In this document: positions 1-8,336 of the stretch, one piece after another
How positions within the stretch are numbered: position 1 is the first letter of the stretch
Layout of the letters: every line of letters starts with the position of its first letter
NCBI GenBank assembly: GCA_016771945.1
Contig: QZLF01000002.1
Location: forward strand, 682,001-746,000
DNA length: 64,000 nucleotides
Source: Candidatus Leucobacter sulfamidivorax
GTDB taxonomy: Bacteria; Actinomycetota; Actinomycetes; Actinomycetales; Microbacteriaceae
Direction of reading: 5' to 3'
The notes under the pieces: generated by a model
What the model was told of the DNA's origin: nothing
Databases searched by the model: none
Seen by the model: only the letters and a program-made list of their open reading frames with translations
Translations under genes and position numbers: made by a program

Positions 1-1
1 G

Positions 2-331
2 CGCATCGAGGGCTCGGGCGTCGACGCGGGATCCTCGCTCGAGGTCTCCTTCCAGAACGAGAACCTCATCGCCTGGCGCGACGGCGAGGTCGTCGCGACC
101 GTGCCGGACCTGGTCTGCATCGTCAATCAGGAGGACGCCACCCCGATCACGACCGAGATGCTGCGGTACGGCTACCGGGTGAGCGTGCTCGGTCTACGGG
201 CCAGCGAGCTGCTCGTCACCCCGGAGGCACTGGAGATCGTGGGACCGGAGTCGTTCGGGTATCCGGACATCGCATACGCGCCCCTGCAGGGGGCCGCCGC
301 AGTGGGCGATCTCGTGAAGGAGCTGGCATGA
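2..331 (+). CDS. DUF917 family protein, C-terminal part (cut by window edge)
   Basis: The reading frame is open from the left edge to a TGA at 329-331, so only the last ~109 residues are present. The tail has the DUF917 look: an NENLIAWRDGEVVATVPDL segment, then PITTEMLRYGYRVSVLG and an EALEIVGPESFGY stretch. DUF917 proteins are often encoded beside hydantoinase/oxoprolinase subunits. That is the case here, since the stop overlaps the next start codon (ATGA). The substrate is unknown. Family call is by recognition, not search. Confidence 0.8.
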   Translation, partial: RIEGSGVDAGSSLEVSFQNENLIAWRDGEVVATVPDLVCIVNQEDATPITTEMLRYGYRVSVLGLRASELLVTPEALEIVGPESFGYPDIAYAPLQGAAAVGDLVKELA

Positions 332-1893
332 TCCGGGTGGGCATCGACGTCGGGGGGACGAACACCGACGCCGTGGTGATGGACGGCGACCGCGTGCTCG
401 GGGCAGTGAAGAGCCCCACGAGCGAGGAGGTGCTGACCGGGGTCGTGAACGCCATCGGCTCGGTCATCGCCGACAGCGGCGTCTCGCCCGAGCAGGTGGA
501 GGCCGTGATGATCGGCACCACCCAGTTCACCAACGCCGTCATCGAGCGGCGGCGGCTCGCGCGGACCGCGGTGCTGCGGCTGGGCCTGCCCGCCACGGTC
601 TCGGTGCCGCCGTTCGAGGACTGGCCCGACGACCTCCGCTCGGCCATCGGCGCCGTCTCGGCCGTCGTGCACGGCGGGCGCGAGTTCGACGGCCGCACGA
701 TCTCCGAGGTGGACCCGGCGGAGATCGCGGATACGGTCTCGCGCTGGGTGGCGGAGGGCGTGGAGGCGGTCGCGGTGTCCGCGGTGTTCTCGCCGGCCTA
801 CCCCGAGCAGGAGCGCGAGGTGGTGGCCCTGATCGAGCGGGAGTTCCCGCAGCTCGACGTCGTCGCATCGGGCGACATCGGCGGGCTCGGCCTCCTGGAG
901 CGGGAGAACGCCGCGGCGCTGAACGCCTCGCTCCGCCCCTTCGCCCGCAAGGTCGTGGAGGCGTTCCGGAGCGGCGTGCGGCAGCACGCGCCGGGCGCGG
1001 TCATGTACATCACCCAGAACGACGGCACCCTCATCGGCGCCGAGCTCGCGGAGCGCTTCCCCGTGCTCACCTTCGCGAGCGGGCCGACGAACAGCATGCG
1101 CGGCGCGGCGTTCCTCTCCGGGGTGCAGGACGCGCTCGTGCTCGACGTGGGCGGCACGACCGCCGACATCGGCGCGATCGTCGGCGGATTCCCCCGGGCC
1201 TCCGCCGTGGCCGCGACCTTCGCCGACGTGCGCACCAACTTCCGCATGCCCGATCTGCTCTCCTTCGGGCTCGGCGGCGGCAGTCTCGTGCGCGGCGAGG
1301 AGCCCCGGATCGGCCCCGACAGCGTGGGGTACCGGATCACGGCGGAGGCACTCGTCTTCGGCGGCGGCACGCTCACGGCCACCGACCTCGCCGTCGCCGG
1401 CGGGATGTCCGCGATCGGCGACCCCGCGGCGGTCGCGGGGCTGGACCCGCAGCTGGTGTCCCGCGGTCTCGCCTCCATGCGGGCGATGGTCGAGGACGCC
1501 CTGGACCGCATGCGCACCTCGCGCGAGGATCAGCCGGTCATCGTGGTCGGCGGCGGGAGCATCCTCGTCCCCGGCGAGCTCGCCGGCGCGGCGCGGGTGA
1601 TCCGCCCGCCGCACTTCGAGATCGCGAACGCCGTCGGGGCCGCGATCGCCCAGGTCAGCGGCGAGTTCGACGCGGTTCAGCCGCTCGATCGCAGCCGCGA
1701 GGAACTGCTCGAGGACGCGGTGTGGATCGCGACGCGGGAGGCGGTGGCGCAGGGCGCCGAGCCCGAGAGCGTGCGCGTCGTCGAGCTCGAGGAGATCCCG
1801 GTCGCCTACGTCGACGGGGCGATGACGAGGATCCGCGCCAAGGTGGTCGGCGAGCTGCGCCGATCCGCGGATGCCCCGGCGCGGACGGTGTGA
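328..1893 (+). CDS. hydantoinase/oxoprolinase family protein (HyuA-like)
   Basis: 521 aa with an ASKHA-type ATP-binding fold. The N-terminal phosphate loop is GIDVGGTNTDAVV (residues 4-16), GTTQFTNAV follows in the N-terminal domain, and a second nucleotide motif LDVGGTTADIG lies near residue 272. GLGGGSLVRG and VVGGGSILVPGEL are also typical of the HyuA/oxoprolinase superfamily. These enzymes perform ATP-dependent opening of cyclic amides such as hydantoins or 5-oxoproline. The start overlaps the DUF917 stop by 4 nt and the class V aminotransferase follows, so the three genes are very probably one operon. The true substrate cannot be read from sequence. Confidence 0.85.
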   Translation: MIRVGIDVGGTNTDAVVMDGDRVLGAVKSPTSEEVLTGVVNAIGSVIADSGVSPEQVEAVMIGTTQFTNAVIERRRLARTAVLRLGLPATVSVPPFEDWPDDLRSAIGAVSAVVHGGREFDGRTISEVDPAEIADTVSRWVAEGVEAVAVSAVFSPAYPEQEREVVALIEREFPQLDVVASGDIGGLGLLERENAAALNASLRPFARKVVEAFRSGVRQHAPGAVMYITQNDGTLIGAELAERFPVLTFASGPTNSMRGAAFLSGVQDALVLDVGGTTADIGAIVGGFPRASAVAATFADVRTNFRMPDLLSFGLGGGSLVRGEEPRIGPDSVGYRITAEALVFGGGTLTATDLAVAGGMSAIGDPAAVAGLDPQLVSRGLASMRAMVEDALDRMRTSREDQPVIVVGGGSILVPGELAGAARVIRPPHFEIANAVGAAIAQVSGEFDAVQPLDRSREELLEDAVWIATREAVAQGAEPESVRVVELEEIPVAYVDGAMTRIRAKVVGELRRSADAPARTV

Positions 1894-1905
1894 GTGCGCA
1901 TGTCA

Positions 1906-1935
1906 ACGGAACAAGTGAATACGGAACAAGTGAAT
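1906..1935 (+). repeat. 15-bp perfect tandem duplication upstream of aminotransferase start
   Basis: ACGGAACAAGTGAAT occurs twice head to tail (1906-1920 and 1921-1935), followed by another ACG. It lies between the hydantoinase stop and the ribosome-binding site of the next gene. The unit length is a multiple of 3, so the longer upstream frame (GTG 1894 or ATG 1900) stays open. It may set spacing or simply be slippage. Confidence 0.85.
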
Positions 1936-1950
1936 ACGAGGAGTGCAGTG

Positions 1951-3126
1951 ATGAGCTCAGCAGGTGACGGTTTCGATGTCGAAGGGGTGAGGTCCCGTTT
2001 CACGGTGCTTCGCGAGGGGGACTTCGCCTTCCTCGACGCCCCGGGAGGCAGTCTGGTGCCCGACGAGGTGGCGGATGCGATCGCCGAGGCCACCCGCATC
2101 GCGAGTGCGAACATGGGCGGGTTCTACCCGACGTCGCAGCGCGTGACGAAGATCCAGTCGGACGCGCGCGTCGCGGGCGCGGCCTTCATGGGTGGGGAAC
2201 CCGAGAACATCGTCCTCGGGCCGAACATGACGACGATCAACTTCGCGCTGACCCGTGCGGCCGCACGGGACTTCGCGGAGGGGGACGAGATCATCGTGAC
2301 CGCGCTCGACCACGACGGCAACGTCGCGCCGTGGCGGGAGCTCGCGCGCGACCGGGGCCTCGTGCTGAAGACGGCGGGTCTCACCGACGACCTGCGGCTG
2401 GACCTCGACAGCGTGCGCGAGCTCGTGACCGACCGGACCCGCGTGATCGCCTTCCCCTGGGCCTCCAACGCCGTCGGCACGGTCACCCCGGCGAAGGAGC
2501 TGTGCGATCTCGCCCACTCCGTCGGAGCCCTCGCCTGGGTCGACGCGGTGCACTACGCCGCGCACCGGGCCATCAGCGCGCGCGAGATCGGGGCCGACGT
2601 GCTGCTGTGCTCGCCGTACAAGTTCGCCGGCCCGCACCTCGGGATGGCGCACGTGGACCCCGCGGTGGCCTCCGCCTGGCGGGCGTACAAGGTCGGGCCG
2701 CGCGAGGACTACCCGCTCGGCTCGCGGTTCGAGACCGGCACCCAGCCCTACGAGCTGCTCGCGGGCCTGCTCGTCACCTTCCGGTACCTCGAGTCCATCG
2801 GCGGCCTCTCCGCGATCCACGCGCACGAGGAGGCGCTGGCCGCGCGGATGCTCGCGCGACTCCCCGAGGAGGTCACGGTGTACGGGCCCGCGCTCGAGCA
2901 CCGCGTCCCCACCTTCCTCATCGACGTGCCGGGGACGCCGGCGATCGACGTCGCGCGCCGGCTCGCCGAGCGGGGCGTGGGCGTGTGGCACCACGACAGC
3001 TGGTACGCGATGTCGCTGCGCCCGTGGCTGACCGCGCCGCCGGAGACGGTGCGGGTCGGCATCGGCCACTACAACTCCGAGGCCGACGTGGACCGCCTCG
3101 CGGACGAGCTCGCCGCGATGGTCTGA
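1951..3126 (+). CDS. PLP-dependent class V aminotransferase (cysteine desulfurase-like)
   Basis: 391 aa from ATG 1951, chosen because GAGGAG (1938-1943) sits 7 nt upstream. In-frame GTG 1894 and ATG 1900 are possible but run through the 15-bp duplication. Family motifs are TALDHDGNVAPW (internal aldimine region), WVDAVHYAAH (Asp contacting the pyridine nitrogen) and CSPYKFAGPHLG with the PLP lysine. The pattern matches the cysteine desulfurase-like subfamily of class V enzymes that lack an obvious mobile catalytic Cys loop, so desulfurase activity is uncertain. It is last in the operon and its role may be breakdown of the amino acid released by the upstream cyclic amidase. Confidence 0.85.
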   Translation: MSSAGDGFDVEGVRSRFTVLREGDFAFLDAPGGSLVPDEVADAIAEATRIASANMGGFYPTSQRVTKIQSDARVAGAAFMGGEPENIVLGPNMTTINFALTRAAARDFAEGDEIIVTALDHDGNVAPWRELARDRGLVLKTAGLTDDLRLDLDSVRELVTDRTRVIAFPWASNAVGTVTPAKELCDLAHSVGALAWVDAVHYAAHRAISAREIGADVLLCSPYKFAGPHLGMAHVDPAVASAWRAYKVGPREDYPLGSRFETGTQPYELLAGLLVTFRYLESIGGLSAIHAHEEALAARMLARLPEEVTVYGPALEHRVPTFLIDVPGTPAIDVARRLAERGVGVWHHDSWYAMSLRPWLTAPPETVRVGIGHYNSEADVDRLADELAAMV

Positions 3127-3153
3127 GCCTCCTGCTCGGTTCTGCCGAGTACC

Positions 3154-3232
3154 GCGAGAGCACCCGCAGGGTGTGAAAGAACCCCCGGGGTGACGGCCCC
3201 CGGGGGTTCTTTCACACCCCGAGGGTGCTCTC
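3154..3232. repeat. Long imperfect palindrome, copy 1 of a three-member family; probable bidirectional terminator
   Basis: Arms ~36 nt, 34 of 36 paired, around a 6-nt loop (TGACGG). It lies between convergent genes, so it can terminate both. The arm motif (GAGAGCACCC, then GGGTGTGAAAG, then CCCCGGGG) recurs in the palindromes at 44761-44850 and 45948-46024. Shared sequence rather than shared structure alone suggests a REP-like repeat family. Confidence 0.8.
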
Positions 3233-3243
3233 GGCGTTCTCCG

Positions 3244-4077
3244 CTAGTTGCGGAAGATCGCGAGGATGCGCAGGATCTCGATGTACAGCCAGATCAGGGT
3301 GACCATGAGGCCGAAGGCCGCCGACCACGCCCACTTCTCGGGCACGCGGTTCTTCACGCCGTTCTGGATGCCCTCGAAGTCCATCACGAGGGAGTAGGCG
3401 GCGAGCAGCACGGCGAGCAGGCCGATGGCGATACCGAGCCAGCCGCTCCGCATGCCCCAGGGATCCTGGTTGATCCCGGTGACCATGAGGATGACGTTCA
3501 CGACGGAGAAGGCGAGGTAGCCGACGAGCGCGATCATGAAGATCTTGTTCATGCGCGGGCTTGTGCGGACCTTGCCGCTGCGGAAGAGCAGCAGCGTCGC
3601 GCCGAAGACGCACAGGGTGCCGATGACCGCCTGCATCACGATGCCCGACCACTGCGCCTCGAAGATCATCGAGATGCCGCCGAGGAACACGCCCTGGAAG
3701 ACGGCGTAGAGCAGGATGAGCGGGACGCTCGGCTGCTTCTTGAACGCGTTGACGAGGCCGAACACGAGGCCGAGCACCGCGGCGATGATGGGCAGCGCCG
3801 GGAACATCGGGGTCGCGATCCAGCCGACGGCGCCGAAGGCGAGCACGATGACGAAGAGCAGCACGGTCTTCGAGATCGTGTTCTCGTAGGTCATGGGGCG
3901 GGCGCTGCCGGCGTCGGGCGGGATCGGAGCGGCCGGCTGGGCCTGCTGCTGGGCGGGCTGATCCACTCCCGGGCGCTGCAGATCCGCCGCCGGCTGGTTG
4001 TAGATGCGGTTCAGCTCCTCGGCGGTGAGGGTCTTGCCGCTGAATGCGGGGTTGCTGCTGATGGCAGGATTGCTCAT
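3244..4077 (-). CDS. Bax inhibitor-1/YccA family membrane protein
   Basis: 277 aa from ATG 4077, chosen because GAAGGAG is well placed upstream; the frame stays open further 5' but into the divergent promoter. The first ~70 residues are a soluble Pro/Gln-rich tail. Then come about seven hydrophobic helices starting at TVLLFVIVLAFGAVGW and ending at LMVTLIWLYIEILRILAIF, as in the actinobacterial BI-1/YccA group. BI-1 proteins act as pH-sensitive cation leak channels or protease modulators; the bacterial role is poorly defined. The gene ends 12 nt from the long palindrome and diverges from the GDPD gene across a 61-bp gap. Confidence 0.9.
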   Translation of the reverse strand: MSNPAISSNPAFSGKTLTAEELNRIYNQPAADLQRPGVDQPAQQQAQPAAPIPPDAGSARPMTYENTISKTVLLFVIVLAFGAVGWIATPMFPALPIIAAVLGLVFGLVNAFKKQPSVPLILLYAVFQGVFLGGISMIFEAQWSGIVMQAVIGTLCVFGATLLLFRSGKVRTSPRMNKIFMIALVGYLAFSVVNVILMVTGINQDPWGMRSGWLGIAIGLLAVLLAAYSLVMDFEGIQNGVKNRVPEKWAWSAAFGLMVTLIWLYIEILRILAIFRN

Positions 4078-4126
4078 GCGTTCGGGCTCCTTCGCGGGGC
4101 GAGTACGTGACACCAGCCTAACGGGG

Positions 4127-4132
4127 TATCGT
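4127..4132 (+). promoter_or_regulatory. -10 box TATCGT, predicted leaderless start of the GDPD gene
   Basis: TATCGT ends 6 nt before ATG 4139, which would place transcription initiation at or next to the A of the start codon. No Shine-Dalgarno sequence is visible. The same TAnnnT-N6-start arrangement precedes several other genes in the window. Confidence 0.5.
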
Positions 4133-4138
4133 GCGCAT

Positions 4139-5185
4139 ATGCCGAGAATCGCATCAGCCGGTGGCGAACGAGGCGCCGGCGAACGGGGGGCGTGGATCAT
4201 CGGGCACCGTGGCGCCCCGGGGTATCGGCCGGAGCACACCGCATCCGCCTACCGGCTCGCCTTCGCGCAGGGGGCCTGCGCGGTCGAGCCCGATGTCGTC
4301 GTGAGCCGCGACGGCGCGCTCGTGCTGCGGCACGAGAACGAGATATCGGGGACGACGGACATCGCGGACCGCCCGGAGTTCGAGGATCGCCGCACGGTGA
4401 AGACGGTCGACGGGCAGCGGGTGGAGGGCTGGTTCGCCGAGGACCTCGACTGGGCCGAGCTGCGGACCCTGCGCTGCCGGGAACGGCTGCCCGAGCTGCG
4501 GCCCGCGAGCGCCGCGCACGACGGCGAGGAGCCGATCCTGCGCCTCTCCGACCTCCTCGCGCTCGTGGACGCCGAGCCTCGCGACATCGCCCTCGTGATC
4601 GAGGTGAAGCACGCGCACTTCCTGGGGGAGCGCGGGCACGACCTCGTCGCGCTGCTGCTCGCCGAGCTCGAGCGGTGCGGATGGGCGGATCGGCCCGGCC
4701 GCCTGGTCATCGAGAGCTTCGAGCTCGCACCGCTCGTCCGGCTGCGCGCCGCGAGGGTGACGGCGGAGCTGGTCTTCCTGATGGAGAGCGAGGGCGCCCC
4801 GGCCGACGAGGTCGCGCGTTCGGGCGCGGCGGCGAGACCCTACGCGTGGTACCGCAGCGACGAGGGACTGGATGCGCTCGCCGCGACGGGCGCGGTCGAC
4901 GGCATCAGCATCGCCAAGCGGGACCTGCTCGCCGACGCCGATCCCGAGACCGGCGTGGTGGCCCGGGCGGGGGAACGGGGCCTCCCGGTCTTCACCTGGA
5001 CGCTGCGCCCCGAGAACCGCTTCCTCGAGGCCGAGCACCGTTCGGGGCCGGATCCCCGGCAGTTCGGCGACTGGCGCGCCGAATGGACGCGCATCCTGGC
5101 GACCGGCGTGAGCGGGGTGTTCGTCGACCACCCGGACCTGATGGCGGAACTCAGCCGCTCCCGGCCCCGCCCCCGCGAGCGCTAA
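4139..5185 (+). CDS. glpQ: Glycerophosphodiester phosphodiesterase family protein
   Basis: 348 aa. GDPD motifs: IIGHRGAPGYRPEHTASAY (HRG...PENT-like catalytic loop with the first catalytic His), VEPDVVVSRDG (metal ligands) and LVLRHENEISGTTD (second catalytic His). VIEVKHAH, VIESFE and VFTWTLRPENRF follow in the usual order. It hydrolyses glycerophosphodiesters to sn-glycerol-3-phosphate and an alcohol. I see no clear signal peptide from ATG 4139, so a cytoplasmic location is favoured. The stop codon overlaps the asparaginase stop on the other strand. Confidence 0.9.
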   Translation: MPRIASAGGERGAGERGAWIIGHRGAPGYRPEHTASAYRLAFAQGACAVEPDVVVSRDGALVLRHENEISGTTDIADRPEFEDRRTVKTVDGQRVEGWFAEDLDWAELRTLRCRERLPELRPASAAHDGEEPILRLSDLLALVDAEPRDIALVIEVKHAHFLGERGHDLVALLLAELERCGWADRPGRLVIESFELAPLVRLRAARVTAELVFLMESEGAPADEVARSGAAARPYAWYRSDEGLDALAATGAVDGISIAKRDLLADADPETGVVARAGERGLPVFTWTLRPENRFLEAEHRSGPDPRQFGDWRAEWTRILATGVSGVFVDHPDLMAELSRSRPRPRER

Positions 5186-6174
5186 CCGCGCTCGCCCACC
5201 AGGTTGAGCCCCATCACCGCGCGCAGCGCGTCGCCCCGCGCCCCGCGGTCGAGCGCGAAGCCGAGCTTCGCGAGCGCCGCCTCGAGGGTCATGTCGCCGC
5301 CGTCGATCACGCCGCAGGCGGTGAGCGGATCCGCCGCCGCGTAGCGGGAGAAGTCGATGCCGCCCGTGTCGCACTGCGTCACCGCGACGACGGGCATCGC
5401 CGCGCACGCCTCGCGCAGCGCGTCGACCATGCCCGGGCGGGCCGTCGGAGCGGTGCCGGTGCCGTAGCACTCGAGCACGAGGCCGTCGGGCCGGCCGCCG
5501 ATGGCGGCGCGCAGGTCGTCGGCCGTGACGCCCGGCACGAAGCGGAACGAGATGACGCGCGCCGGGATGCGGCTCGCCTCGTCCGAGACCGCCTCCGCGA
5601 CCCGCACCGGATGCGCCTCGATCGGGCGCGAGGCGCGGAACGCCTCGAACTCGGCGGCCTGGTGCTTCGTCGCCCGCACCGCCGGCAGCAGCTCGCCGCC
5701 GAAGGCGATCGCCACGGGGGCGCTGCCGCTCGCGCGCAGCGCCGCGCGCACGGCGAGCCGCAGATTCGCCGCTGCGTCGCCGCCCGGCGCGCCGTGGGGC
5801 TCCATGCTGCCGGTGATCACGACCGGCGACCCGAGCCCGTCGAGCTCGAAGGCCAGGCGCGCGGCCGTGTAGGCGAGCGTGTCGGTGCCGTGCAGGATCA
5901 CGACGCCCCGCGGGCGGGCGGTGCGCACGCGCGCCCGCACCGCCGCGGCGATGCGGGGGGCGGTGTCGGCGTCGGCGTTCGCGCTGTCGATGGGCGGGGT
6001 GAGGTGGTTGATGCGGTAGTCGATCCCGAGCGGTTCGCAGATGCCGGACGTCATGATCTCGAGGGCCATGGGGAAGTCCGGATCCGGCGCGAGCCCGCGC
6101 TCGGTACGGCGCATCCCGATGGTGCCTCCGGTCGCGAACAGCAGCACGGTGGGTCGGTCGCTCGTCAGGGGCAT
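5182..6174 (-). CDS. ansA: Type I L-asparaginase
   Basis: 330 aa from ATG 6174, preceded by GGAAGAATAAGGGG. The frame is open far upstream, but those codons are antisense to the nitrilase and AraC genes. Catalytic elements: FATGGTIGM with the nucleophilic Thr, LHGTDTLAYTA with the Thr-Asp pair, ATKHQAAEF with the Lys, and VVITGSMEPHGAPGGDA. It hydrolyses L-asparagine to aspartate and ammonia. No signal peptide is seen, so it is probably cytoplasmic. It diverges from the nitrilase across ~100 bp; its 3' end overlaps that of the GDPD gene by 4 nt. Confidence 0.93.
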   Translation of the reverse strand: MPLTSDRPTVLLFATGGTIGMRRTERGLAPDPDFPMALEIMTSGICEPLGIDYRINHLTPPIDSANADADTAPRIAAAVRARVRTARPRGVVILHGTDTLAYTAARLAFELDGLGSPVVITGSMEPHGAPGGDAAANLRLAVRAALRASGSAPVAIAFGGELLPAVRATKHQAAEFEAFRASRPIEAHPVRVAEAVSDEASRIPARVISFRFVPGVTADDLRAAIGGRPDGLVLECYGTGTAPTARPGMVDALREACAAMPVVAVTQCDTGGIDFSRYAAADPLTACGVIDGGDMTLEAALAKLGFALDRGARGDALRAVMGLNLVGERG

Positions 6175-6264
6175 CCCCTTATTCTTCCGGATCGGGCGCC
6201 TCCCCGCTCGGAGGCTCCCGCGGGTGCGTGCACGGATGTCCAAACGCGCTCGCCGACCCCCGCC

Positions 6265-6270
6265 TAGGGT
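6265..6270 (+). promoter_or_regulatory. -10 box TAGGGT, predicted leaderless start of the nitrilase gene
   Basis: TAGGGT ends 6 nt before ATG 6277 and no convincing ribosome-binding site lies upstream. Confidence 0.5.
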
Positions 6271-6276
6271 GAGGCC

Positions 6277-7311
6277 ATGAACGCTCACACCACCGTCAAG
6301 ATCGCGGCGATCCACGACGCCGCGCCGTTCCTCGATCTCGCAGCCGGCGTCGACCGCGTGTGCGAGCTGATCCGCCGCGCCGGTGCCGAGGGCGCCGGCA
6401 TCGTCGTCTTCCCCGAGACCTACCTGCCCGGCTACCCCTACTGGATCTGGTCGCACACCGCGAAGTACGCGGCCCCCCTCTTCGCCGAGCTCTACGCCAA
6501 CAGCATCGAGCTGCCGAGCGCCGAATCGGACCGCATCGCCCGGGCGGCGGCCGAGGCCGGGGTCTGGGTCGTGCTCGGCATGGACGAGAAGGACGGCGGC
6601 ACCCTCTACAACACGCTCGCCTACTACTCGCCGCGCGGCGAGCTCGTGGCCCGTCATCGCAAACTGCAGCCGACCAACGCGGAGCGCACCGTGTGGGGCC
6701 GCGGGGACGGCAGCGACGTGTTCACACTCGAGACCGAGTTCGGCCGGCTCGGCGGATTGATCTGCTTCGAGCACACGATGGACCTGAGCGCCTACGCGCT
6801 CGCCTCGCTCGGCGAGCAGATCCACGTCTCGGTGTGGCCCGCGATCAACGCGACGCACGCCGATCCGAACGCGGGCAGCTTCGACCACTACTCGGTCACG
6901 CTCGCGAGCTCCTACGCGATCCGCAACCAGTGCTTCGTGGTCTTCGTGCAGGGCCGCAGCAGCGAGGAGATCGTCGAGCGGCTGGGCATCGCCGATCCCG
7001 AGAACGCCCCGACCGTGGGCGGCGGCGTCACGGGGGTGCTCGGCCCGGACGGCAAATGGGTGCAGCCGCCGCACCGCGACGACGAGGCGATCGTGTACGT
7101 CGACATCGACCTCTCCGCCATCGCCTTCGCCAAGTTCTTCGCCGACAGCGCCGGGCACTACGCGCGCCCCGACGTGTTCAGCTTCGGCATCAACCATGCG
7201 CCGCAGCGACCTCTCGGCGAGCGCTCGGAGGCGCGCGGGATCGGCATGTTCGCGGAATCCGACGACGACGGCGAGGCGCCGAGCCTCATGATCACCGCGG
7301 CGGCGGACTGA
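6277..7311 (+). CDS. Nitrilase / carbon-nitrogen hydrolase
   Basis: 344 aa, normal for true nitrilases. The catalytic triad is complete: Glu47 in VVFPETYLPGYPYW, Lys129 in HRKLQPT and Cys163 in GGLICFEH. The GYPYW segment after the Glu is characteristic of branch-1 nitrilases, which convert nitriles to acids plus ammonia without releasing the amide. It sits between a divergent asparaginase and a co-directional AraC regulator starting 43 nt downstream. This suggests a small ammonia-scavenging locus, and beta-cyanoalanine would be a sensible substrate (inference). Confidence 0.92.
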   Translation: MNAHTTVKIAAIHDAAPFLDLAAGVDRVCELIRRAGAEGAGIVVFPETYLPGYPYWIWSHTAKYAAPLFAELYANSIELPSAESDRIARAAAEAGVWVVLGMDEKDGGTLYNTLAYYSPRGELVARHRKLQPTNAERTVWGRGDGSDVFTLETEFGRLGGLICFEHTMDLSAYALASLGEQIHVSVWPAINATHADPNAGSFDHYSVTLASSYAIRNQCFVVFVQGRSSEEIVERLGIADPENAPTVGGGVTGVLGPDGKWVQPPHRDDEAIVYVDIDLSAIAFAKFFADSAGHYARPDVFSFGINHAPQRPLGERSEARGIGMFAESDDDGEAPSLMITAAAD

Positions 7312-7341
7312 GACGGCGGCCCGCGGCGAGCGGGGGAATGC

Positions 7342-7347
7342 CACAAT
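7342..7347 (+). promoter_or_regulatory. Weak -10 candidate CACAAT upstream of the AraC regulator
   Basis: CACAAT ends 6 nt before ATG 7354, the same spacing as other predicted leaderless starts here. The first base is not T, so the call is weak. Read-through from the nitrilase gene is the alternative. Confidence 0.3.
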
Positions 7348-7353
7348 AGGGCC

Positions 7354-8289
7354 ATGCCCGGGCAAGGCGAGCACGAGAGCGGCTGGAGGAGCTTCGACTC
7401 CTCCCGGGTGGGGGTGCCGCGACGCACGCCGCTGTGGGAGCGCGCGACCCGGGAGCTGTTCCTGCCACTCCGGATCGAGACGGCGAACGGTCACGTCTCG
7501 GGCAGGATCGCGGGCCGCCGCGCGGGGCCGATCCGCACCATCCGGCTCGACTCCACGGCGCACTACGGCGTGCGGACGCCGGACCTCGCCGAGGGCGCGG
7601 GATCCGGGCATCTCGCCGTCGCGTTCGCGGTCTCGGGGCGGCTGGAGGTGCGGCAGTACGGTCGCCGGGTCCTGCTGGCGCCGGGCGAGTTCGCGATCTA
7701 CGACACCTCGGACGCGTTCGCCGTGGGCAGCCGCCTGCCGTTCGGCGCCCGCATCACGAGCCTTCCGTCGGATGCGCTGCAGCTGCCCTCCGGCGCCCTT
7801 GCGGGGCTCGCGGCGACCCCCTTCGACGCCTCGGCGGGAGCGGGCGTGCGAGCGCTGCTGGCCGAGTGCGAGGCCGGCCGCGTCTCGGACCCTCTGGAGC
7901 GGATCGGGCGGATCCTCGCCGCCGGCGTCCGTCTCGGGAGGGGTGAGGGGGAGGCCCGTCGTCCCGGGGACGAGGAGCTCGTGGAGGCCGTGCGAGACCT
8001 GGTGGCCTCGCGTCTCGCCGACCGGAGGCTGAGCCCGGACTTCGCAGCGGGGGTGCTCGGCGTCTCCAGGCGCCGGCTCTACTACGCGTGCTCGCGGGAG
8101 CTGGGACCGCTCGCCGGGTACATCCGCCGATGCCGGCTCGAACGGGCCTCCGCGCTGCTGCGCGATCCGGCGTGGAGCGACGCGAGCATCGCCGAGATCT
8201 CGCGGTCGTGCGGGTTCGAGGATCAGGCCCACTTCAGCCGGCTGTTCAGGCGGGCCTACGGGATCCCGCCCGTGCGGGCCCGGCGCTAG
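7354..8289 (+). CDS. AraC family transcriptional regulator
   Basis: 311 aa. The N-terminal ~200 residues are a cupin-like AraC-binding-like domain, with YGVRTPDL and RQYGRRVLLAPGEFAIYDTSD. The C-terminal ~100 residues carry the double helix-turn-helix: LSPDFAAGVLGVSRRRLYY and the signature SIAEISRSCGFEDQAHFSR.LFRRAYG. It directly follows the nitrilase gene, so nitrilase, and perhaps the divergent asparaginase, are its likely targets. No operator can be assigned. Confidence 0.9.
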   Translation: MPGQGEHESGWRSFDSSRVGVPRRTPLWERATRELFLPLRIETANGHVSGRIAGRRAGPIRTIRLDSTAHYGVRTPDLAEGAGSGHLAVAFAVSGRLEVRQYGRRVLLAPGEFAIYDTSDAFAVGSRLPFGARITSLPSDALQLPSGALAGLAATPFDASAGAGVRALLAECEAGRVSDPLERIGRILAAGVRLGRGEGEARRPGDEELVEAVRDLVASRLADRRLSPDFAAGVLGVSRRRLYYACSRELGPLAGYIRRCRLERASALLRDPAWSDASIAEISRSCGFEDQAHFSRLFRRAYGIPPVRARR

Positions 8290-8336
8290 GAGCCGCGGCC
8301 GTGTCTGTCGGCGGTGGCTCGTAGACTGGGACGACG

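Noticed and set aside
172-1614. 480-codon minus-strand ORF opposite the hydantoinase gene
   Set aside because: Arg/Ala/His/Asp-rich composition typical of an antisense shadow in high-G+C DNA. It overlaps a clear family member on the plus strand completely.
6175-8232. Minus-strand extension of the asparaginase frame to more than 1000 codons
   Set aside because: The extra region is antisense to the nitrilase and AraC genes and has no family features. ATG 6174 has a good ribosome-binding site and gives the normal asparaginase length.
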